Positions 34,529-40,206 of a DNA stretch of 40,206 nucleotides are shown here, piece after piece. The translations under genes and the position numbers were made by a program. Position 1 is the stretch's first letter. Every line of letters starts with the position of its first letter. Source of the DNA: Promethearchaeota archaeon (GTDB lineage: Archaea; Asgardarchaeota; Lokiarchaeia; Sigyniarchaeales; SOKP01); assembly GCA_008080765.1 (NCBI GenBank), contig SHMU01000011.1:1-40206 (forward strand). Direction: 5' to 3'. The notes under the pieces were generated by a model, which had not been told where the DNA came from, made no database searches, and was given only the letters and a program-made list of their open reading frames with translations.

Positions 34529-35893
34529 ATGAATATTTTAGAAAAAATTAAAGACATTTACGCAGAGAAAAAAAACATCTGTTCTTTTTGTTTAGGGAGA
34601 ATGTTTTCTTTATTAGGCACTAGTACAACAAATATTGAAAGAGGAAAAGCCTTACTGTTAACTACCCTAATGAATGCTCATAGAAAATATCTTTCTGGAA
34701 CTCATAGTGAGAGAGAACAAGCCATAAATTGTCTAAAAGCCTTAGCTCAGAATGCTCATTATACTCCCGCTCAGAAGATATTATTAAAAGAAGGGATTGA
34801 ATATGAACACCATGCTGAAGAGCATAAATGTTATTTATGCCATAATATCTTTGAACAATTGCACACATTTGTCGAACCGATATTAAAAGAAATTAAAGAT
34901 TTTGAATTTGATAATTTTTTAATAGGTACAAGTCTAGATGCTAAAATCTTAAATAAAGAAGATTCTTTCAAGGCAAAATTGAATCTTTTTGAGGCTGAAT
35001 CATTTAAATCCCATTTTAATCGAGAAATGGGTAAATTATTGTCAGAAACGCTTAAAAAACCATCAGAATTCAATTATCCTGACTTAACGATCATTTGTAC
35101 ACTTGGATATGATTCTTTTTCAATTGAATTACTCATTCGCTCCTTGTTCATATATGGTAGATATAAGAAATTTCTCAGGGGTATCCCTCAAACTCGATGG
35201 CCTTGTCGTGAATGTCAAGGAAAGGGATGCGAACACTGTAATAACACGGGAAAGATGTACGAAACGAGTGTAGAAGAACTTATTAGTCCCGAATTTTGCA
35301 AAGCTTCATTAGTCGAAGAGTCAAAGTTTCACGGAGCGGGAAGAGAAGATATTGATGTAAAAATGTTGGGTTCAGGAAGACCTTTTGTACTAGAGCTTAT
35401 AAATCCCAAAAAAAGAACCTTAGATTTAGATAGATTAAAGACATTAATTAACAAGGATAATGAAAAAAAAGTGGAAATTGATTACTTAAATTATTCCGAC
35501 AAAAATGAAGTTATTAAGATAAAACAGAATGCAAAAGATACCAAAAAGACCTATAAAGCCTTAGTTCAAGTAGACCAAGAAATTAATCAAGAAGAATTTG
35601 AAGCAAAATTGGAAAAATTAAAAAAAACCCTTGAAGGAAGTATTGTCTATCAAAAAACACCACAAAGAGTTGCCCATCGAAGAGCCGATAAAGTAAGAAA
35701 AAAAAAGATATTTGTAATTGAGGGTTCTTATTTGAACCCCACATCACTCGAATTCATCATTCAAACTCAAGGAGGAACCTATATTAAAGAATTAATTTCT
35801 AGTGATCAAGGAAGGACCACTCCTTCTTTCAGTGAAATCTTTGAAATACCTCTGAAATGTGAAAAACTTGATGTTCTTAGTATTGACTATTGA
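34529..35893 (+). CDS. pus10: tRNA pseudouridine synthase Pus10
   Basis: A 454-residue archaeal/eukaryotic Pus10, which forms pseudouridine at tRNA positions 54 and 55. The N-terminal zinc-binding THUMP-type domain has CSFC (C18, C21) and CYLC (C101, C104). The catalytic domain includes FLIGTSL, RGIPQTRWPCRECQGKGC with additional Cys, and KFHGAGREDIDVKMLGSGRPFVLEL, in which GREDID carries the catalytic Asp. The C-terminal GGTYIKELISSDQGRTTPSFSEI is the usual closing motif. Length is normal. A TATA-like ACTTATAAAAGG at about 34480-34491 stands 38 bp before the start. It ends in TGA. Confidence 0.93.
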   Translation: MNILEKIKDIYAEKKNICSFCLGRMFSLLGTSTTNIERGKALLLTTLMNAHRKYLSGTHSEREQAINCLKALAQNAHYTPAQKILLKEGIEYEHHAEEHKCYLCHNIFEQLHTFVEPILKEIKDFEFDNFLIGTSLDAKILNKEDSFKAKLNLFEAESFKSHFNREMGKLLSETLKKPSEFNYPDLTIICTLGYDSFSIELLIRSLFIYGRYKKFLRGIPQTRWPCRECQGKGCEHCNNTGKMYETSVEELISPEFCKASLVEESKFHGAGREDIDVKMLGSGRPFVLELINPKKRTLDLDRLKTLINKDNEKKVEIDYLNYSDKNEVIKIKQNAKDTKKTYKALVQVDQEINQEEFEAKLEKLKKTLEGSIVYQKTPQRVAHRRADKVRKKKIFVIEGSYLNPTSLEFIIQTQGGTYIKELISSDQGRTTPSFSEIFEIPLKCEKLDVLSIDY

Positions 35894-35917
35894 AATTCAC
35901 TTTTAAAATTGTTTTAG

Positions 35918-37093
35918 AAAGATGAAAGCTATATTCTCAGAATTATTTTTGGAATTCTCACTACACCTTCATACATAGAAGAAGTTGCTATCTCAACTCA
36001 GCATGTTCAAGAAATTAAATGTTCACACGCAAGGGTGATCTCTGATAATATTAATGGGACTAAAAACTGGAATATAAATGAAAGTAATTCTCCTTCTATT
36101 GCAACTGATACTGATGGAAATGTTCATGTTGTTTGGGAGGACTCTACTAATTTAGAGAGTTGCGGCTCGGATAGTGACATTTTTTATGCAAACTATTCCC
36201 TTTTGAATGGACAATGGTCGCATGCAAAGGTAATTTCTGACAATATTAATGGGACTAAAAACTGGAATATAAATGAAAGTAATAAACCTTCTATTGCGAT
36301 TGATGCTTATGGAAACATCCATGTTGTGTGGCAAGATTCAACTAATTTAGAGGGCTGCGGCACGGATAGTGATATTTTTTATATTAACTATTCTATTATA
36401 ACGGGGCAATGGTCCGATGTGGAGGTTATTTCTGACAATACAAACGGTACCAAAAACTGGAATACTGGTTTTAGTTATACTCCTTCTGTTACAATTGATG
36501 GTGATGGAAATGTTCATATTGTCTGGGAGGATTATACTAATTTAGAGGGCTGCGGCACGGATATGGATATCTTTTATTCAAGTAGTTTAATTTTTACTTC
36601 TAATGCGCATGAATCTAATCTTTTACTTTTAAAGTACTTTATGGATTCAAATAACGAAATAAAGCAACGTGATCTTACTTGGATTATATTTTTATTAATT
36701 GGATTACCTGTAATTCTAATTGGTTCCATTTTTTATTCATTTACAAAAAGGAAAAAAGAAAAAGCTTCTATAAAACCGAAAGAAACTTCTGCGGAAGCTT
36801 CCAAGCAAAAAAAATCCATAAAAGCAAAAAAAGAGGTAAAATTAAATTTAAATAAATTAAACACTTCGAAACCAATTGTGACTATGAAAGAACTAGAGGA
36901 GCTTCATAAAACAGAATCGGAAATGAATATAGAAACACAAAAAATAAAATGCTTAGTTCATCGAGGATCCATAGTTGGAACAAATATCTATATTTGCCCA
37001 AATTGTCAAGCATTTTATTGCTTAAAATGTGTTAAAGCGTTAAAAAAAAATAATGAGAGATGTTGGGCATGTGATTATGAATTGCAAATTTAA
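35918..37093 (+). pseudogene. 65-residue-repeat protein with TM helix and B-box-like zinc finger; N-terminus probably frameshifted
   Basis: From GTG 36035 (352 aa) it contains three near-identical 65-residue repeats (VISDN.NGTKNWN...DGNVHVVWED.TNLEGCGTD.DIFY), each with an Asp-box-like S/D-rich turn as in sialidase/BNR propellers. A TM helix (about 215-236), a Lys-rich linker, and a C-terminal zinc finger (CLVH, CPNC, CLKC, CWAC) follow. The frame is open to 35918, and CSHARVISDN just before the GTG repeats WSHAKVISDN, showing that the true protein starts upstream. No start codon exists in that frame. ATG 35922 in another frame plus one missing base would give a signal-peptide-like MKAI+LRIIFGILTT. 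The topology requires repeats outside and zinc finger inside. Confidence 0.65.
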
Positions 37094-37163
37094 TTATTTC
37101 CTCTTTTTTCTCCCTTTTTTTCGACTTTAATCTCTTCCTTTATGATCATCCATGATGATACTA

Positions 37164-37317
37164 CTGTAGGGACTACGAGATGTTATGCCTTTGGAGAGAT
37201 GGTACGACCTGTCAACATCTTTTTGGATTTGTATGGGCATGTCTCAAGGAGCGAGGAGGCTCCAACACGAAGGAGGGGCGTATGTGAGTCTCCTTCCCTT
37301 AGGAAGGAGTAGCTCAA
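37164..37317 (+). mobile_element. Orphan omegaRNA/RE-like element, second plus-strand copy
   Basis: It opens with CTGTAGGGACTACGAGATGTTATGCC and ends with hairpin CTCCTTCC-CTTA-GGAAGGAG (37290-37309) and TAGCTCAA (37310-37317). Both ends match 32362-32506; the middle differs and includes GAGGCTCCAACACGAAGGAG. It is non-coding and lacks tnpB. It occupies most of the gap between the repeat protein and the acyl-CoA dehydrogenase. Confidence 0.55.
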
Positions 37318-37373
37318 CATTGTTAAGTAGAAAAACTATTTATAGCATTTCTATATTTAAAATAAAAATTAAA

Positions 37374-38636
37374 TTATAAGGAAGCAATCCGTTTTACAAT
37401 ATCCTTAATTCCCCTGCTCACAAGATATAATTGAATATTTCGGGCCCCACCAATAATCTCTTGTACTTTTGATACTTCTAATGCCTTATCTATCCGCAAA
37501 TTGTCCGTAAAAGTGATCCCTCCGCATAATTGTTGAGCTTCATAAGATATTTTATAGGCTAAGTTTGAAGCAAGAAATTTTGTGCCCGAGCTAAACGCGG
37601 CATTATATTTTATGAATTTTTGATCGCTATATTTGAGAGTCTTTTTATATTCCGATGCCGATTTAAACCCAAGTTCCGTGGCTGCCATAAGTTCCGTAAA
37701 TAACTGTGCGATTGGAAAAGAAACTGCTTGGAAATCATAAATAGGTTTTCCAAATTGTGTTCTTATATTTGTATAAATTAAGGCAGTAATTGCTGTTAAC
37801 CACCCTATTCCGAGACTTGACCCAATAATTGCATCTCGCTCTGCTACCAATCCTGAAAAGAGATTTTTATATCCTTGCCCCCTTGAGCCAATTATGTTTT
37901 GATTAGGGATTTTTACCGAATTAAAAATTGTCTGTCCCACTTGAACTCGGGGGATGGATTGAATGCCCAAGCGGTGAGTCTCCACCCCTTCCATCTCTCG
38001 CTCCGCTAATACTTGATACATTGATCCGCGCGGAGCATTTTTGTTAGAAACCCCGAAAACTAAGAAGTAATCCCCAACCGGACCATTAGTTGTATATACT
38101 TTCTCTCCATCAAGTATTATATGTTCATTATACTCTTCTATCGTTGTTTGCATGTTGACTGCATCAGAACCATGATGCCTTTCTGTAATGCATAGGCATC
38201 CTACTTTCTGACCGGACATAACTTCATCTAATACATATGCAATATATTCCCCCTTTCCGTGTAGAAATAAAGGATTCGCAAAGATGACTCCTGAAACTAC
38301 CCGTGCGAGATCAAGTTCGGGATCCATAATGGAAGTAGCCATTGCCAATAACATCTCATAACGCATTCCATACTTCTCCGTATCGCCATATTGATTTAAT
38401 CGTTGGATATAATTTTTCTTTCCAAGAATAGGAAATAGAGAATATACATCCTTATTCAGATCTATTTTCGGCTCCACTTCATTAATCAAAAAATCTTCCA
38501 GAGTTTCCAAAAATTCCCTCTCTTCTTCATTAATAAGAGGTATTATGAAATTATTGAATACTTCATAAATATTTCGCGTGGTTAAGTTTTTTTTCACATC
38601 ATCGTCTAAAATATCCACACCAGTAATCTTCTTCAT
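37374..38636 (-). CDS. Acyl-CoA dehydrogenase family protein
   Basis: A 420-residue FAD flavoprotein that introduces a 2,3-double bond into an acyl-CoA or related thioester. Family features are LCITERHHGSDAVNMQTT (flavin loop, about 150), ILDGEKVYTTNGPVGDYFLVFG, the AERDAIIGSSLGIGWLTAITAL helix, RTQFGKPIYDFQAVSFPIAQL, and a C-terminal QQLCGGITFTDNLRIDKALEVSKVQEIIGGARNIQLYLVSRGI that binds FAD across the dimer. The N-terminal 45 residues are longer and unlike the standard start. The catalytic base was not assigned. Electron-transfer flavoprotein genes are not adjacent. Confidence 0.87.
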   Translation of the reverse strand: MKKITGVDILDDDVKKNLTTRNIYEVFNNFIIPLINEEEREFLETLEDFLINEVEPKIDLNKDVYSLFPILGKKNYIQRLNQYGDTEKYGMRYEMLLAMATSIMDPELDLARVVSGVIFANPLFLHGKGEYIAYVLDEVMSGQKVGCLCITERHHGSDAVNMQTTIEEYNEHIILDGEKVYTTNGPVGDYFLVFGVSNKNAPRGSMYQVLAEREMEGVETHRLGIQSIPRVQVGQTIFNSVKIPNQNIIGSRGQGYKNLFSGLVAERDAIIGSSLGIGWLTAITALIYTNIRTQFGKPIYDFQAVSFPIAQLFTELMAATELGFKSASEYKKTLKYSDQKFIKYNAAFSSGTKFLASNLAYKISYEAQQLCGGITFTDNLRIDKALEVSKVQEIIGGARNIQLYLVSRGIKDIVKRIASL

Positions 38637-38640
38637 ATTT

Positions 38641-39101
38641 TACATTTAAAAGAAAATCATATAAATTTATGTATTTAGGCTCACCAGTATGAAAACCAGT
38701 CTTTATATAATTCTGCAAGATATCTATTGTAGAAGATATTGATAACATACCTTAGATTATTCATAATAAGGAGGAATATCTCTACAATTCCAAAATCTAT
38801 TCCAATTATTAATTTTTTTATAAAAAAAACACCAATTCTAGGTCAGTAGCTGGTGTGCTTGTTGCTGAGTTCAAGAAAGGGCTAACTCATTGTTGATTTC
38901 GTTAAGTTTTATCTTAAGACTATATATTTTTGAAAGAAGGATTATTAACCTCCTAGAAAAAAATAGGCTCATAAATAAAAATCGGTACTCTATGGGGAAA
39001 CATTTAATCATAATTAGGAATATTAAAACCAAAAAGTAAAAAAACAATCATTAATTAAAAAACACAATAATAACGAATTAATTATAAAAAAAAAGATTTC
39101 T
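38641..39101. other. Gene-free region with two adjacent stem-loops upstream of eL21
   Basis: This 460-bp divergent intergenic region carries ACACCA (38829-38834) paired with TGGTGT (38851-38856) around a 16-nt loop, then TGAGTT (38866-38871) paired with AACTCA (38884-38889). A GTTCAAG sequence inside recalls a T-loop but no tRNA cloverleaf fits. The final 100 bp is AT-rich and must hold the ribosomal operon promoter. The pair of stems may belong to a small RNA or the 5' leader; this is unproven. Confidence 0.4.
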
Positions 39102-39407
39102 ATGGGTCTTCATAAAGGATATCGCAATCGAACCCGTTCCATATATCGAAAAACCCCGCGCAAGAGGGGGCAGAATCCGATTGATAAATATCTAATTGAT
39201 TATGAGATTGGCGAAAAAGTAGCAATCATCGGAGATCCCGCACAACATAAGCGCGGGCTACCTCATCGCCGCTACTATGGAAAAACAGGAACAGTAGTTG
39301 GCACGCGGGGCAGATGCTACGAAGTAGAATTGAAAGTGGGAAATACTACAAAAATGCTACTTATTGGCAAAGAACATCTAAAGGCATTTAAGACTAGTCC
39401 CAAATGA
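39102..39407 (+). CDS. rpl21e: Ribosomal protein eL21 (L21e)
   Basis: A 101-residue basic protein of the large subunit. The hallmark opening GLHKGYRNRTRSIYRKTPRKRG, the YEIGEKVAI barrel strand, and HKRGLPHRRYYGKTGTVVGTRGRCYEVEL are all present, and length is typical. It is the first gene of an operon with rpoF, 33 bp downstream, an arrangement conserved across archaea. It ends in TGA. Confidence 0.94.
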   Translation: MGLHKGYRNRTRSIYRKTPRKRGQNPIDKYLIDYEIGEKVAIIGDPAQHKRGLPHRRYYGKTGTVVGTRGRCYEVELKVGNTTKMLLIGKEHLKAFKTSPK

Positions 39408-39428
39408 AGTAATAATAGAAGTATCTAA

Positions 39429-39435
39429 AGGAGAT
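39429..39435 (+). promoter_or_regulatory. Shine-Dalgarno of rpoF
   Basis: AGGAGAT lies 5 nt before ATG 39441, within the 33-bp gap after eL21. This supports translation from one operon transcript. Confidence 0.65.
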
Positions 39436-39440
39436 CAAAT

Positions 39441-39803
39441 ATGGTAGGCGAAAAAAAAGGCGAACGATCTGTATCTATTCCGGAAGTTAAAAAGATTATG
39501 GAAGGTGTTAAGGAAAAAATTACCTTAATTAATGGTGAAGAGGGGATGACTCATTTTCAAGAGATAACTTTCGATTATGTCAATAATTTTGCCAAAATGT
39601 CTCATAAAGACGCAACTAAAATAAAGGAAATGCTCGTAGATAAATATGAAATTGAAGAATTATATGCAATAAATATTGTAAATATTGACCCAAAAAGCAT
39701 CCCGGAGCTGAGGATGATTTTAGAGAAAAGTTATGTAGGTAAATCCTTTAATGATGAGAAGCTTCAAGAAATTTTATATACAATTGAAGAAATGAAGACT
39801 TAA
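39441..39803 (+). CDS. rpoF: DNA-directed RNA polymerase subunit F (Rpo4/Rpb4)
   Basis: A 120-residue protein that pairs with Rpo7 to form the polymerase stalk and aids initiation and RNA binding. The helical HRDC-like layout is visible: SIPEVKKIMEGVKE, HFQEITFDYVNNFAKMSHKDATKIKEMLVDKY, and the diagnostic YAINIVNIDPKSIPELRMILEK before the terminal helix (KLQEILYTIEE). It is co-directional with eL21. In many archaea a DUF655 gene and the rRNA dimethyltransferase come next; here a TnpB-type element follows instead, so the operon may be interrupted. Confidence 0.92.
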   Translation: MVGEKKGERSVSIPEVKKIMEGVKEKITLINGEEGMTHFQEITFDYVNNFAKMSHKDATKIKEMLVDKYEIEELYAINIVNIDPKSIPELRMILEKSYVGKSFNDEKLQEILYTIEEMKT

Positions 39804-39850
39804 TACGATTCATTACTTCTTCATATACAGTTACATAAAATCTGGACATC

Positions 39851-39929
39851 TGTGGACATCCTCTTTTTGGCCTGTAACTGACGGCTGTGGACATCCTCTT
39901 TTTGGCCTGTAACTGACGGCTGTGACATC
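39851..39929. repeat. 35-bp tandem repeat, two full copies
   Basis: Units at 39851-39885 and 39886-39920 begin TGTGGACATCCTCTTTTTGG and are identical. Partial copies flank them (CTGGACATC at 39842 and TGTGACATC at 39921). They lie just 3' of the minus-strand tnpB and may duplicate part of its right end/omegaRNA (minus-strand reading GAGGATGTCCACA). Confidence 0.85.
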
Positions 39930-39944
39930 TCCCTATAGAAGAAG

Positions 39945-40206
39945 TCAATGTGACGCGCCTGACGACGCGTGATTGGGTTTTTTATAGTTCACGATGTTGC
40001 GAGCTGCATTGAGATCCGCATCCAAGCTCAGACCACAATGAGGACAGGTACACTGCTTGCCGGAGCGATTGCCAAGCTTGCCACAACAGGAGCACCGATT
40101 GGTTTGCTTGTGGCCGGAAACCCTGCCACATATCGCGCACGAGTCATTCATTATCACGTGCTCTTTTTCTTGCTTATCTTGTCGCTCTTCCAGAATTCTG
40201 AATAAT
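39945..40206 (-). CDS. tnpB: TnpB C-terminal zinc-ribbon region (partial, runs off the window)
   Basis: The minus-strand frame is open from the window edge to TGA at 39945. The visible C-terminus has NRCSCCGKLGNRSGKQCTCPHCG, the TnpB/OrfB zinc ribbon, followed directly by DADLNAARNI, which carries the third RuvC catalytic Asp. An extra CAIC pair precedes the ribbon. TnpB is the RNA-guided nuclease encoded by IS200/IS605 and IS607 elements and uses an omegaRNA derived from the 3' end of its transcript. Whether the rest is intact cannot be seen. The GTG at 40157 is unlikely to be the true start, because the frame continues upstream. Confidence 0.8.
   Translation of the reverse strand, partial: LFRILEERQDKQEKEHVIMNDSCAICGRVSGHKQTNRCSCCGKLGNRSGKQCTCPHCGLSLDADLNAARNIVNYKKPNHASSGASH

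Noticed and set aside
36152-36334. 60-codon minus-strand ORF
   Set aside because: Antisense to the duplicated 65-residue repeats; it is open only because the repeat codons allow it.
37185-37379. 64-codon plus-strand ORF
   Set aside because: It lies inside the structured RE-like repeat and has no similarity to a protein family.
38829-38889. Possible tRNA
   Set aside because: A GTTCAAG stretch suggested a T-loop, but no acceptor, D or anticodon arms of the right length can be formed.

Overview
The window is AT-rich archaeal DNA that looks like an Asgard (Promethearchaeota) genome of the low-GC, Lokiarchaeia-like type. Archaeal information-processing genes are clear: ribosomal proteins eL33 (L35Ae) and eL21, RNA polymerase subunit RpoF/Rpb4, transcription factor B, Pus10, an XPD/Rad3-like helicase and dehydroquinate synthase II. 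The Asgard signal comes from an ESCRT-III (Snf7-family) protein, a Roadblock/LC7 protein with a long acidic tail, and several proteins that join membrane segments, coiled coils or a PH/GRAM-like fold to zinc fingers. The exact class is an inference. No rRNA, tRNA or CRISPR array was recognised.

Layout. 1-185: 3' end of an IS200/IS605-type (TnpB/omegaRNA) element. 277-5753: PHP phosphoesterase, eL33, two tandem secernin-like C69 peptidases, glycogen synthase. 5867-13136: orphan histidine kinase, XPD-like helicase, membrane/zinc-ribbon protein, FrhB-like F420 oxidoreductase, TFB behind a long structured leader. 13450-17940: degenerate GGDEF-like ORF, a 717-residue zinc-finger/PH-like/disordered protein, MetE-core methyltransferase, small membrane protein. 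18335-24084: ESCRT-III, dehydroquinate synthase II, a duplicated AbrB-like protein, GH57 glycosidase, two 7-TM paralogues. About 24170-25940: an IS110-family element with a long structured 5' non-coding region (candidate bridge RNA) and a broken transposase. 26039-31823: two UroD-family methyltransferase-like genes, zinc-ribbon/CPBP protein, deoxynucleoside-kinase-like P-loop protein, Roadblock protein. 31951-32506: inverted and direct copies of an omegaRNA/RE-like repeat, then a GPH/MFS transporter, cold-shock protein, Pus10, a repeat/TM/B-box protein, another RE-like repeat, acyl-CoA dehydrogenase, the eL21-rpoF operon, and the C-terminus of a TnpB on the minus strand at the right edge.

Functional links. 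Glycogen synthase and GH57 suggest storage-glucan turnover. The MetE core and the UroD-like pair suggest methyl-group transfer, probably corrinoid-linked. FrhB and the acyl-CoA dehydrogenase fit F420/flavin redox and acyl metabolism. Genes are mostly single transcription units on alternating strands; eL21-rpoF is the clearest operon and the two secernins are a tandem pair.

Most notable: (i) the ESCRT-III reading frame extends upstream of its only standard start codon and encodes a basic amphipathic N-terminus behind a GGTGAT Shine-Dalgarno, suggesting an AUA start; (ii) a family of orphan omegaRNA-like 3' ends without intact TnpB; (iii) an IS110 element with candidate bridge RNA, a frameshift and an in-frame UAG, in a window where no apparently intact host gene ends in TAG; (iv) a zinc-finger/PH-like/disordered/SHOCT-like protein of unfamiliar architecture; (v) a CPBP-type protein that has lost its catalytic histidines.
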